This document shows positions 37,304-47,636 of a stretch of DNA of 64,000 nucleotides, in pieces (the first letter of the stretch is position 1; each line of letters begins with the position of its first letter). The notes beneath the pieces were generated by a model that did no database searches, was not told the DNA's origin, and saw nothing but the letters and a program-made list of their open reading frames with translations. The stretch covers positions 310,001-374,000 of the forward strand of contig JAPFFF010000022.1 of assembly GCA_039105265.1 (NCBI GenBank), written 5' to 3'. The position numbers were made by a program, and so were the translations under genes. The DNA is from Tritrichomonas musculus (taxonomy: Eukaryota > Parabasalia > Tritrichomonadida > Tritrichomonadidae).

Positions 37304-37537
37304 TTAAATGTTGTTGCTCCTGACAACCACCGAATGATTAAGTGAATCATGATGATTTAATGATTTAGTCGTTTTTGGAGGTGGTTCATGAAATACATTA
37401 CCTTTTTCATTATAACATTTCACTGTCGGAGCTGAGTTTATTTTTGTTCTCTTCTTTTGCATCGTTAATTGTAATCTATCAAAATAGTTTTTGTGTTTAT
37501 CATCATGAATGGTTCTCATTTGATTAATAGCAGACAT
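37304..37537 (-). CDS. Small unknown protein, element C
   Basis: 77 residues (MSAINQMRTIHDDKHKNYF), hydrophilic, with a basic middle (QKKRTKINSAP) and a Pro/His-rich tail (EPPPKTTKSLNHHDSLNHS). It lies between two plus genes, 14 bases from the divergent gene at 37552. No homologue was seen. Confidence 0.4.
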   Translation of the reverse strand: MSAINQMRTIHDDKHKNYFDRLQLTMQKKRTKINSAPTVKCYNEKGNVFHEPPPKTTKSLNHHDSLNHSVVVRSNNI

Positions 37538-37551
37538 TTAATTGTTATTAA

Positions 37552-37779
37552 ATGAGTGAACTAACAGAATACAAGAAAGAAATACCAGAATTAAAACGTA
37601 TCAAACGAGGATTGAAAGAAAAGTGTTATGATTACAAACAATGTCTCAACAATATCAAATCAGGAATGTTAGGCTCTGATGGTCTTGCCGTTCGTGAGTC
37701 TCTTATCGAAGACATCAACAGCCTCAAAAATAAAGTTCATCAGCTTGAGAATGAATTAAATGAATTGTCTAATAAATGA
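37552..37779 (+). CDS. Small coiled-coil protein running into the right TIR, element C
   Basis: 75 residues, heptad-rich at the C-terminus (INSLKNKVHQLENELNEL). The last ~70 bases lie inside the right inverted repeat, so the same tail is copied without its gene at 17371-17439. Inverted-repeat copying by the replication mechanism, extending the TIR into the gene end, would explain this. Function unknown. Confidence 0.55.
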   Translation: MSELTEYKKEIPELKRIKRGLKEKCYDYKQCLNNIKSGMLGSDGLAVRESLIEDINSLKNKVHQLENELNELSNK

Positions 37780-38074
37780 AACATCAATTGATGGTAATCA
37801 TTAAATGAGTTCATATTATTTTTGTTCATTAGTCGTGTTGACGGTGGGCTTTAGCCTGACGGAAACCGACTGATATATACTACTAAACAAGTTCAAAGAT
37901 GAAGATTCAAAGATGACGATTCAAAAGTGTCTACCCGATTTTTGAATGAAATGAGGGGCTAATTTTGAAAAAGTGGCAATTTTTTGAGTCATGGCGCTGA
38001 GGTTTGGGGTCTGTAAACCCTATGACAAGGGGGTCATTTTTTATCCCCTGCCCACAAGCCCACCCTATCTCTCT
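37708..38074 (-). repeat. Right terminal inverted repeat of element C
   Basis: 367 bp, reverse complement of 17073-17439 with no difference seen. It starts within a coding region and ends with CTATCTCTCT next to the CACGTG duplication. Confidence 0.93.
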
Positions 38075-38080
38075 CACGTG
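38075..38080. repeat. 6-bp target site duplication CACGTG (right copy)
   Basis: Matches 17067-17072 exactly and lies directly outside the right repeat of element C. Confidence 0.9.
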
Positions 38081-39116
38081 GATCTGGTTTGACTTCATAG
38101 AACTGTTGAGTGATCATGATATCGAATGGATTGTACGTTTCATCAGCGGTATCTGGTTTCTGTTCGAAATACTCTTTCTCGATATAGATGTGAATGTCGT
38201 TATTGGTATTCTCTTCTGGAATAGACTTGTTCGAGTGTTTGACTTCGCGGATGTATGTGAATGACTCTATAACAGGGTTGTTATCACGAGTATTCAGATA
38301 ATGAAGGTTGATTGGAGTAGTTATATTCAGATCCCACTTCAATGGAGTTACAAAACCGTTGATATTGATATCAGCTAGTACATACAACATGTTCTTACTG
38401 GATACGTCGTTAGATACTTTAACACCGAATTGTTGAACATCGATGTTGTCGTAATGAGGTGATTCACCGAGTTTAACGTTATCATCAGATACATTAATGA
38501 CGGTTCCATCAGCGTACATTACTCTCCAGTTTGTAACGTATTTGGATAATATAGTAGCATAGTTGTCTGAATCTTTGACGGTATCTACGAAACAGCGGAT
38601 CCATTTAGCGATGTAATCATTGTGACGAACTACTATCGCTGGACTTCCATTGTTGTTTCTAACGGTTGACTGCTTATTGAATGATAGGTTCACGACGTTG
38701 TTTCCGGTCCATGAATGACCATCCCATATCAATGACCATGTATGACCAAACAGATAGTCTTTGAATTCGAATTCTAACTGTAATGGAATTTCATATTTCG
38801 GATTCGTTTTACGAAGTTCGCTTATAAGCGAATCGATATTCCATAACATCTCGTAGTACTTACTTGATTGAGTGATCAATGACGGTTTATATAGATACAG
38901 TTGATCGGATTCGCGGAGTTTGAATAGTGAGTTATCATTAATCTCTGATTTAGTGTTTTGGATTAGATCATCGATTTCGTTCTTGGTGTAGATACAATTG
39001 ATACGAACATCATCAACTTTACTGTCTTTGGTGATCTTCAATTCATCGTCTCTGACTTTGATTTTGTAACCGCGATCTTTCAATGCCATTGCACGCACAG
39101 CTAATGGGGTAATCAT
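38081..39116 (-). pseudogene. D spike/structural-type gene, proximal part, interrupted by element C
   Basis: About 345 codons from the ATG at 39114-39116 (MITPLAVRAMALKDRGYKI). Beta-rich, with blocks such as GHTWSLIWDGHSWTGNNVV and WRVMYADGTVINVSDDN; no enzyme motif. Element C lies inside this gene; the distal part is at 15908..17072. Divergent from the gene beginning near 39127. Probably a large virion surface or structural protein. Confidence 0.55.
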
Positions 39117-39126
39117 TTTATTACGT

Positions 39127-39888
39127 GTAAAATGCTGTTATCATTACAAAGTACCGGACTACAGTCATTTACAAGCAAACATTAACATACCATGGAATTG
39201 TGAGTACATTGAATATCATGTCGCTTCGATAAACACGAGAGATCTATTGATAACGACAGAAGATGATGTAATCGAATTCGAATGTGAAGATGATTATGGT
39301 TATTTTCATAAACATAAATTGAAGTGTCTAGATCTGTTCAACGTTAGTAAGAAAGATGTTAATGGTATACTCAAATGGGATGGTGCTGAAAAATATATCA
39401 ATGTCGGAATTAACGTTGATGGTGATGGAAGTAGAGGTCGAACACTGATTACTCCGTTAATGGATGAATTCAAATTCACACGAATTGATCATCGCGCTGG
39501 ATTAGTCACTGGACTATACAACATGAAACTCAATACAGTATATCCAGCTAATAAATTGATTATAGCTGAGAGACCGATTAGAGACTATGCGAATAAACTA
39601 TATCTGGTATCGAAACAGGGTCAAGCTATTCAATCTAATATCGGTGACATCGAATACACACCATCAGTCATTGCTAGTATCGATCATATCATCGATACAG
39701 ATACACCAATCATCCAGAACTTCGAAACCTATGGTAAACCAATCAAAAATATCGTTAACATAGATTCATTCAAACAAATCGATCTACAACTAGTCGACTT
39801 CCAGTATCAACCAGTAGTGTTAGCCAGTCCGATGTTCATTACCATCAAAGTTAAACCATGTGATAATCCAAAAATGAAATTACATTAA
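39127..39888 (+). CDS. D beta-rich structural-type protein
   Basis: An open frame of up to 254 codons, with internal blocks KWDGAEKYINVGINVDGDG, DHRAGLVTGLYNMKL and the final strands PVVLASPMFITIKVKP. The end resembles in pattern, not clearly in sequence, the minor capsid ends of A and B. The start is unresolved because no in-frame ATG fits the upstream open stretch well; a start at the TTG 39247 would shorten it to 213 residues. Stops 4 bases before the convergent bZIP-like gene end. Confidence 0.5.
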   Translation, partial: VKCCYHYKVPDYSHLQANINIPWNCEYIEYHVASINTRDLLITTEDDVIEFECEDDYGYFHKHKLKCLDLFNVSKKDVNGILKWDGAEKYINVGINVDGDGSRGRTLITPLMDEFKFTRIDHRAGLVTGLYNMKLNTVYPANKLIIAERPIRDYANKLYLVSKQGQAIQSNIGDIEYTPSVIASIDHIIDTDTPIIQNFETYGKPIKNIVNIDSFKQIDLQLVDFQYQPVVLASPMFITIKVKPCDNPKMKLH

Positions 39889-39892
39889 AGAT

Positions 39893-40186
39893 TTACTCGT
39901 TTGATTTGTTTTTAGATTCGAGTTGAGCTTTCAATGCTCGTAATTCAAGTAACTCTTGTTTCTTACGTTCACGATACGCTTTCTGTTGTAAGCGTCTAGC
40001 GATGATTCTCTCTTCATCAGTTTGATACTTACGTTTACGTCCACGATTGGATTTGGATGGAGTGGTTGGTTCATCAGCGAGTAGTTCGTTGACATTGTTG
40101 TCGTCAGTGACTAATTCGTCAGATTGTTTGGATCGTAATGATTTGATTACGTCTGTTTCGTTGAAGATGTCGGTATTGATAGTCAT
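39893..40186 (-). CDS. bZIP-like DNA-binding protein, element D
   Basis: 97 residues from the ATG at 40184-40186. Residues ~47-54 are AT-hook-like (NRGRKRKY), 60-76 form a basic region (RIIARRLQQKAYRERKK), and 77-91 a short leucine-type helix (ELLELRALKAQLE). This matches the layout of basic leucine zipper proteins, though the zipper is short. The N-terminus FNETDVIKSL recurs in the fragment at 7615..7833. Likely a transcription or genome-binding factor of D. Confidence 0.6.
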   Translation of the reverse strand: MTINTDIFNETDVIKSLRSKQSDELVTDDNNVNELLADEPTTPSKSNRGRKRKYQTDEERIIARRLQQKAYRERKKQELLELRALKAQLESKNKSNE

Positions 40187-40337
40187 TTACAGTCAAAGAA
40201 AAATATTAGTATTGAACATGAATGATGACGTTTATATTAAATCGTGTTGTTGTTTGAATCGATTGATATACAATGATACATCAATTTCTCAACGAAACTC
40301 TTAACAGACATTGTTTCAGTCAAATAAAAATATTGAT

Positions 40338-40553
40338 TTAATTAATTAATTCAAGTAGTTCGTCAACGATATATAGTTTTCCATTGAGTAATACAGAGAT
40401 TTCTCCCAAACTGTTAAACCAATGATCAAGGATACGTATAGGTGATTTTTCAATAACGAGATGTGGTTCATCGACAGAGATCATATATTTACCATTGAAT
40501 CCAGGTATATCAACGAAGTGTACTTCCACATCATTTATGAAGTATCTTTCCAT
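40338..40553 (-). CDS. Orphan NUMOD4-like protein, element D
   Basis: 72 residues from the ATG at 40551-40553 (MERYFINDVEVHFVDIPGF). The pattern VDIPGFNGKYMISVDEP followed by LGEISVLLNGKLYIVDELL is that of NUMOD4/NUMOD-type modules that accompany HNH enzymes, but no HNH core follows. Compare 58502..58705 in E and the N-terminus of 6167..6502 in A. It lies next to the endonuclease gene 40579..41328. Confidence 0.55.
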   Translation of the reverse strand: MERYFINDVEVHFVDIPGFNGKYMISVDEPHLVIEKSPIRILDHWFNSLGEISVLLNGKLYIVDELLELIN

Positions 40554-40578
40554 TTGATTTACATAAAAATAATTGGTT

Positions 40579-41328
40579 TTAGATATCTTTCGATCCATGA
40601 TAATTCTGATATAATCTACCGTATTTCATTACATAGATATCACTGTTATCTATTTGTTGTAACGCATCAAGATATTCATCATCATCGACAGTCGTTGTAT
40701 CAATTCGTAATAGTTTCAACTTATTATCAATACAATACTGATCTTTGATTTTACTATGTCTGATCTGTTCATTCATTGATACATGTGATCGATCATCGAT
40801 TTCCACTAATAAATTAAATTCAGGAATATAGAAGTCGAATCTCATTACATAGTTCTTATCAGTTTTGAGATCATCGAAAATTTTCTGTGTTTCAAATTCA
40901 ATACCATTTCTTTCTAGAAAATCTTTAAATCGATGTTCATTCTCATTATAATTGATATGTGGTCGTGATTGATGATGAATCCAATCATCTAATGTTGTCC
41001 AGTACAATGATCCATTATAACGATAACAAAGTCTTTGTTTCGTACTCTTATATTCACTTATTAACTCACAATCATCTCTCATCAGTAATTCATTAACCTT
41101 CTCATAATTCCATTTATTATGAGGTTTTGTATTTCGATTACCACCTTTCAAATGAGGTCTCGATGGTCTCTTCTTATTCAACCAATCACCCCAACGTACT
41201 GTATATTCATTACCTTCATATTCATATCTAATTCTAACATCACCTCGTTTATATTCATCTAACAGTACACAATCTTCTTTCAACATCTCTTCAGCTACTA
41301 ACTCAGTATTCCATCTTGTCCGGGTCAT
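40579..41328 (-). CDS. EDxHD/Vsr-like homing endonuclease with two N-terminal repeats, element D
   Basis: 249 residues. Two repeats of ~45 residues (3-50 and 73-117), each with RxxYxYxG and a Trp-rich WxDWL/LDDWI end, like DNA-binding repeats of mobile phage/viral endonucleases. The catalytic part has MRFDFYIPEFNLLVEIDDRSH (Asp165, Glu176, Asp178, His182) and YCIDNKLKLLRI, matching the PD-(D/E)XK fold of Vsr/EDxHD enzymes. Such genes spread by homing. It sits 38 bases downstream of the PolB stop on the same strand. Confidence 0.8.
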   Translation of the reverse strand: MTRTRWNTELVAEEMLKEDCVLLDEYKRGDVRIRYEYEGNEYTVRWGDWLNKKRPSRPHLKGGNRNTKPHNKWNYEKVNELLMRDDCELISEYKSTKQRLCYRYNGSLYWTTLDDWIHHQSRPHINYNENEHRFKDFLERNGIEFETQKIFDDLKTDKNYVMRFDFYIPEFNLLVEIDDRSHVSMNEQIRHSKIKDQYCIDNKLKLLRIDTTTVDDDEYLDALQQIDNSDIYVMKYGRLYQNYHGSKDI

Positions 41329-41366
41329 GTCTTGTTATTTCGAGAAAATAAAAAAATTCAATTAAT

Positions 41367-44300
41367 TTAGAACTTGATAGTTCTAGTAAATTGTTTTAGA
41401 GTTACTTGTTGGAAACACTTAGTTTTCTTGAAACAATTTGATCCATCAGTGAGATCAAACGTGATTGATTCTCCACGATACATACGTTCATATAGTTCTT
41501 CCACTGTAATACCCATTCGCTTACATTTATTGAGGATACATTGCTTAGGCACACCTTTACAGCGGATGTGATAGCCAGTGTTTCCGACTTCATCAACAAG
41601 AATATCTTTCAAGTGCATACTATCACAATCTTGGTAATACAAATCAATTCCATTCTGTTCAGCTGTACTCATAACTTGATTATTGATGTGTTTACTCCAT
41701 GATAACACAGACGCACCGAATTGGGGAAGATTGAAATGATTGTTGATAGGTTTGATCTTCTTAACGAAACATTTGGTATTCAAATTAAACGAAACTTCTT
41801 TGACGAAGTTGTAGTTACGATATAAGTAAGGAATGAGCTTCTTCTGATCAAGAACTTTAATTTCATCAGTCATAGGTTTCAATATTGATTTACCGTAGAT
41901 GGAGTTGAGTAATAGTTTAATCGTCTTCTCGAGTGGATTCTCTTCATTCTTATACTTTAATCTCAAATCGAATAACGTTTTGATGAACTCATTGATTTTA
42001 TTGTTGAAACCATCATCGAAGTAATATCCGCGAATGAATTCATACTCAATATCATAGAATTCGATTAAGTCCATTAAGGTAATCTTATCAACGTAATAAT
42101 TATTGACTGGTTCATTACAGTATATTTTTGATCCAGCTTCGTTATGTTTGAATACATGACCGAATCTATAAGGATGATTTGACTTACATGAGAGACTCTT
42201 GATGTTAATTTCGATAAAGAATGTATCGTATTTCATTAACTGTTCATGAGTACAATTATCTGGGATCACTTTAGGTTTACCTTTAGGAACACCATCCATG
42301 ATTGACATCGCTGATGGATATAAACTGACCGCATCAAAGTCTTGGATTCTATCAACAATATATTGTTTTACGTTATCAGCTGTCATGGTTCTACCTCCAG
42401 ATACACAACGTTGAATGAAGTTCTGTGGTTTACCAGATAATTGATAACATCCATCGAAACACCCATATATACGAGCGAAATCATAACCAACAGCCGAGAT
42501 AGATATGAATTGATGAATACCGATCCAAGATTTATCAGTCTTCTTAAATACCTCGGATAAATCGTTATTGAACTTCGTCATCCCATCCATCAACGTAACA
42601 CAATCTTTCTTACAATAGAATGTCGCGTACTTCATGATCTCGATTTCTTTGGTATCTTCTTTATACGCTTTCGCGAAACGAGCATTACGAAGTAGTTGGT
42701 CTCGATCTTTATCGAGTTCATCTGATGTCTTCTTATCGATATTCTCGACAACGTATTGATTATAGAATTCATCAAAAGGGATCCATTTACGCTCCATATT
42801 CTTAGTAGTATATATCTTATACGCTATGATCTCTTTATGAACCTTAAGCTTAAACATGTCATCAAAATTACATAACGGAGCTGGAATGATTGAATAACTG
42901 TTACGAAAGGTTAAATGTTTAGACCTAATCTTCTTCATCTTTGGTTCATTGGTTTTCGGATCGATAACAGGTTCATTGGTTTTCGGATCTTTAACTTCGA
43001 TCATCTTATATTGATCCATGACTACCTGTAATAGAGTTCCAGAACGTTGAGTTATTTGAACCTCCCAACCAAGTTCATTTATGAAGAAACACCCATCGTA
43101 CTTCAAGTTATGAAAGTATGTTAATGAATTCGTCTCGAGTGAATTCAAGAAGTTACTCGTAAGTTTATTACCAGTGAATGGTACTATATGTTTATCATCA
43201 CATACACAACATAGATAGGGTTTATGTTTACCTTCAGTTACATTAGTCTCATAATCAGCGTAGTATATATGAGACCGTTCGGTGATCTTCTTGAGATCTA
43301 TCGACTATGGTTTACAACATGATTCTTCATCATATGAGAGATCATTGTAGTCGTTCAAATGATTATCAAACTCACAAGTACTTAATACACCTTGTTCACA
43401 TTGATTGATTTCTCTAAAGTGTCCATGTTCGAACATCGTTTTAAGAACGGTGGTAAGTCCAGTACCTTCATCTGTATCTCCCTTGTTATTCTTAATTAAT
43501 TGACGCTTTTTTGGATTCATATCTGAATATTTAGAATCTAGTTCTTCTTTATGTTCGATATAGTACTTAGTGATAGGTACCTTCTCGTTCATGTCGATCA
43601 TGAAATTATCTTTATATGTTAATAATTGAACTACTCTATCGGATACAACTTTAGAGTTCTTTCGAGTATCAATACTCAGTTGTCTCTGGTGTCGAGAGTC
43701 TCTCTTATCATCGAACTTATATACAATGAAGTGACACTTCATTAAGATCGCTATCTCTAATATCTTCTTGTTTGGTATATTTCGAGTTAACATTATAGAA
43801 CGTAACTTATAAAGTTCTTCATCATTGAATACACCTGACTGAACACACGCATGTACAAAACAGTTATCTCGATAATTCTTCTTATCGATAGAGTTATATA
43901 TCTGATATCTCGATAAGTCTAATGATTCAATGAGATTGATATATGGGAAGAAACCACTATCAGGAACATCAAGGAAATCATCAACAGATTCAATAACAAA
44001 TTCTTCTCCATCGACCTTCTCAATGAACTCAGTCTTACCCGTCTTCTCATTCTTAGTCATCTTAATGAACTTCACTTCGAATCTAACTGGAACGTAATCC
44101 CAGCCGACTAAATGGGGATTACCGCAATCAGAACTATATTCTTCAACTGTTATTTCGCCGAGGATACATCGTATTAAATCTTCTAGATTCGATTCTTGAT
44201 TCAAATGAAACACTCTACCAGATCCATTCATATCATATCCATATACAAGAGGTTTCCATTCAGATGATTTCATCTTACGGATATTTCGTAATACCTGAGT

Positions 44301-44732
44301 AAACGCGTATTGTTTCTCACTATTATCATTGATGTCGATTTCGAATGACTCATGTTTATTAACAGCTGTCATCATTCGTTTCATCTCAGACTGATATTCA
44401 GATTTATCGTGAACGTTCTCTTCATAACGACGTCTCTCTTCGGTTTTAGTTGATGTGTATCCGGTATCGATGTTCATAAATGAACGGTCGAACAGAGCTT
44501 TTACTTGAAGAGATATTTTATTTTGTTTACGTTTCTTAATAGATTCTCGTACTTCATTAAATCGTTTAATATAATCATTAACGCGAACACCTCTGAAATC
44601 GATACCTAGTTCTTTTTTCTTATTCCGTAATAACGGTATTAATTGTCTCATTACATATGATTTATATCTATTGAACCCCGGTAATGATAATATTTCGGAT
44701 TTATTTAACTTACTCAATAGTTTGTTACTCAT
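41367..44732 (-). pseudogene. Type B DNA polymerase, element D (broken)
   Basis: About 1120 codons in all, looking broken with about one break. The N-terminal region has a Cys/His block (NYRDNCFVHACVQSGVF) in the place of the Cys-rich block of C PolB, then the exonuclease motifs (second: YFHNLKYDGCF; third: YCKKDCVTLM). Polymerase motifs are A DFDAVSLYPSAM, B LLNSIYGKS and C YQDCDSMH. There is no HNH insert between exo III and motif A, unlike C. Protein-primed replication is known for the family. Confidence 0.85.
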
Positions 44733-44868
44733 TTACAATAGATAAAAAATAATTATTTTAGCTCGACATTAATTATTTAGTGATATCAATAATTGATGTT
44801 TTTGAAGAGTAATCATTAACAATAAAAACATAGATGAACAAAAATAATCCACTTTAGTCCCTTACTCT

Positions 44869-45216
44869 TCATTCTCTTCGAGAACTTCCCTTACTCTTCA
44901 TCAATTCGATTTTGTTCATGTTCGAAGTATAAGCTAACATTCGATCACTAACATATAGAGTATCATGTCTACTCTCATCTGTTATCAGATTGAATTTCAA
45001 TGAATTACCGATCTCACTACCCTTCACTAATTCGGTGATTCTCATGAGAGGATCGTAACGATAGACTTGTCTCTCACTCGGACTGAAGAAGAAGACTCGT
45101 TTATGGAACGTATGACGATTATGAGAGATGATTCGTTTGACATCGTATGGCATGATATAGTCAGGAACATCATCACAAGCGAAGTCAGCTGAGTGAATGT
45201 AGTAGTTAGTAGTCAT
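44869..45216 (-). CDS. Small unknown protein, element D
   Basis: 115 residues (MTTNYYIHSADFACDDVPDY), with FFFSPSERQVYRYDPLMRIT and a Lys/Ser-rich end. Loosely like 33068..33418 of C in its start and strand order. Upstream of PolB on the same strand with a 136-base gap. That gap carries a GAACAAAAATAA stretch, and the sequence CCCTTACTCTTCAT occurs there and again just inside the stop of this gene. Confidence 0.45.
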   Translation of the reverse strand: MTTNYYIHSADFACDDVPDYIMPYDVKRIISHNRHTFHKRVFFFSPSERQVYRYDPLMRITELVKGSEIGNSLKFNLITDESRHDTLYVSDRMLAYTSNMNKIELMKSKGSSRRE

Positions 45217-45581
45217 TTGTAGTTAACTAAAAGTTAGATTAATATCAATATCGTTTACAAACAATTCATTAGTGAGTTCGTTTACAACGCTCTGTAGCTA
45301 TATAGTTATAGAGGTCATCATATATGTTCCAGGGGGTCCCAGAATAGTGAAAAACAGGGGTTCTGGAGTACTCTGGAAGGGGTCAGAAGTAGTGTTTCTA
45401 GAGGGTCCCAGATAGGGAAAAACAGGGGTTTTAGAGCCCGTGGAAGAGTGTTTACAAAGCTCTGTAGCTATATAGTTATAGAGGTCATCATATATGTTCC
45501 AGGAGGTCTGGGAAGCTGTTAAGAGTCTCTGGGAAGCAGTTAAGAGCCTCCGGAGGACCTGTTAAGGATGGGTGGAGCTGT
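45217..45581. repeat. D/E junction region with ~58-bp direct repeats
   Basis: No gene. GTTTACAACGCTCTGTAGCT and the following ~38 bases occur at about 45279-45337 and again, nearly identical, at 45448-45506. GGGTCCCAGA...AAAAACAGGGG is also repeated. At the edge of the E capsid gene, GTTAAGGATGGG and ACCCTCCTTAAC form an 11-12 bp hairpin. Candidate subterminal region or terminus of D. Confidence 0.7.
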
Positions 45582-45590
45582 TTACAGCGA

Positions 45591-47177
45591 AACCCTCCTT
45601 AACCTTTCTACTTCGTTTGCACCTCTATACAAAGGTTGACCTTTGAATTTGATTGTAACTGTGTTTCCACCAGTATCAACACCATCGAATACATATCCGG
45701 AATTAGTACGTTCAAGCTGGAAGTTGATACAAAAGCTGGTGGCATCAGAGATGGTATTCTTATAACGTGTTCCGTCAGGTGCATTCAAAGACATTGTCCA
45801 AGAATCTTCAAGTTCATGGGATGGTCTGAGAGAGCCATCTAATTCATTACTTATTAATTGATATTGATAGAAACGTGGACCAATAGTTGAATCAAATTCT
45901 GTATCTGGATACTTAACATTGTTGATGGTGAGCTGTACATTCTGGTACATGATGTTATCGAAACATGTTATTTCATTAGTTCTTTTTGGGAACATGACTG
46001 TGATGTTGGTAGCATTTGAAAGAGCAATTGATTTAGAAACATCTAGACCTGTATCTGTTGCAAGACCTTGGAAACCTTCACGTACAAGTTGCTGAGATGG
46101 AATTAGAAGAGGTGTGTTGAGTTCACGAATGAGTCCATTGAGGCAGTCAGGTTTTATTCCAAAGCCGGCAAGATCTGATTTAATGGTTACAATGGTTCCA
46201 CCACGACAGTTAAGAATTACTTCTTCAGTCTTGTATGCAATGACTTTAGTGGAATCACCAAGGACTGGAAGTGTTTGGAAACCATCATTTTGCAAATCAT
46301 TTGAACCATCTTGAGGAGCATCTGCAAGCTTGTATTCAGTTACAATTGTTGCTGGAGAACCAATTTGAGAGAACTTGTTTGAGATTGTCATGTTGGCTGG
46401 AACGTCTTGCTCTATGGTAGAACAGTTAAGGAGTTCTTCAATTTCTTTAACAACAGATGGTTGGACTTGATGCCAAACTAATGCTTCTGTTGATGATTTA
46501 ATTTCTTCTTCAATCTCTCCACAAATGGAGTTTGGATAGAGTTGCCAAGCTTGGAATGCAAGCTGATCTGTAAAGTAAATGGATGCTTCAAATGTGACTC
46601 TATGAGGTTTACCGTCTGCAAGTAATGTAAGTGGAACGTAAACACCACATACTGAAGGGATCATACGAGATGTATTCTCCCACAACGAATACCTGTGTTT
46701 TGCAGGCTCTTTGGCATCAATTGGTTTGATAGAATTGTATGCAAATGATTCACGAATGAGTTCATCTTGCTGATATTCTTTAAGCATAACGTTATCAATC
46801 CATAAGCGAGCATCTGAAAAGAGTTCTACAGCATGTTTGAAACCAATGAATATACGATTTAAGTTTGCTGTATCATCATCTAAATGCAATTCTTTATTAA
46901 GTTGGACTACAAGATCAAGCTTTGCAGTAACGAAATTCTTTTCCATTTGTGAGATGGTATGACCTTGATGTGTCCATTTGATTTTCGTTTTGGTTCCAAT
47001 TGGCATGGGAGCATCTTTATCATCAACATCTTCTGTAAACCATCCAAATGTATGATCACCACCATTGTATGCAATGAGATTTCGAAGTTTTGATTGGAAG
47101 AATTTTAAAACATCACCTTCATAATTACCGGTGTTCTTGAGTTGAGCGTTCTGATATGTCATTCTTTGAGCTTGCAT
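45591..47177 (-). pseudogene. Major capsid protein, element E (C-terminal end lost at junction)
   Basis: About 525 codons homologous to the 647-residue C capsid protein, starting MQAQRMTYQNAQL and containing RYSLWENTSRMIPS, LAFQAWQLYPNSICG, SLAGFG-type and NTISDATSFCINFQLERTNS blocks. The final ~70-100 residues of the C protein have no counterpart because the element ends here. Divergent from the amphipathic-protein gene, as in C. Confidence 0.75.
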
Positions 47178-47233
47178 TAAAAAAGATTCGTGTGAAGTTG
47201 CATTTTTGAGATTTTAATACAAACCCAAAGAAA

Positions 47234-47581
47234 ATGGCATTCGGGACCTGGTTTAAGAACTTTGTGGTGAAAGGAAAGAATTTCATAAAGAAAGCATCTC
47301 CATACATTCGTAAGGGAATTGAAATAGCACGAAAAGTTGGACCTATGTTTGGTGATACAGTTGGCGGCATCGTTAATAGTATTGCTAATGGAGCTGATTA
47401 CTTACTCAATAAAGTTGCTCCAATTCAACCTAAAACAAACCCAATCAGACCAAAACCTTTACCAATAGATTTCACAAATTTCGATTCAATAATTAAAGAT
47501 GATTCAAACAATAAGGTGGAAATGAATCAAAGACCAATTCTTGGTGGAAATAAATGGCGTTTGAATCCAATCTTGAAGTGA
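47234..47581 (+). CDS. Small basic amphipathic virion protein (pX/pVI-like), element E
   Basis: 115 residues: amphipathic basic start (TWFKNFVVKGKNFIKKASPY, IRKGIEIARKVGPMF), Gly/Ile segment (GDTVGGIVNSIANGADYLL), Pro-rich linker and a hydrophilic end. Counterpart of 36548..36802 in C by position and character. Likely core or membrane-active virion protein, inferred. Confidence 0.6.
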   Translation: MAFGTWFKNFVVKGKNFIKKASPYIRKGIEIARKVGPMFGDTVGGIVNSIANGADYLLNKVAPIQPKTNPIRPKPLPIDFTNFDSIIKDDSNNKVEMNQRPILGGNKWRLNPILK

Positions 47582-47636
47582 TTTAAATGAGTCCATTGAT
47601 GGTTTAATGTGATTGTTTATTTTTATGTGACATCAA

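Larger units (their letters stand above)
17073..38074 (+). mobile_element. Polinton/Maverick element C (lineage 2), 21.0 kb, nearly whole
   Basis: Exact ends are defined by 367-bp inverted repeats, identical by eye, starting AGAGAGATAGGG and flanked by CACGTG duplications. It encodes PolB, integrase, packaging ATPase, MCP, a small basic amphipathic protein, a fibre-like giant gene, a KilA-N protein and about ten conserved small genes. It looks whole apart from about one break in a small gene, and identical TIRs point to a recent insertion. No Ulp1/adenain-like protease is recognised. It sits inside a gene of element D. Confidence 0.92.
38075..45590 (-). mobile_element. Polinton-like element D (lineage 3), right part
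   Basis: Contains PolB, a bZIP-like protein, an EDxHD/Vsr-like endonuclease, a NUMOD4-like protein and structural-type genes, mostly on the minus strand. No integrase, ATPase or capsid gene of D is in view, so only part of it remains. It looks broken: besides the C insertion there are about two breaks. It borders the cut-short E capsid gene near 45590 through repeats and a hairpin, so it may have inserted into E or been joined to it by rearrangement. Confidence 0.65.

Noticed and set aside
38034-38082. Coding sequence running from the D gene into the right TIR of C
   Set aside because: The open frame continues a few codons into the inserted repeat by chance; the gene boundary is the insertion point.
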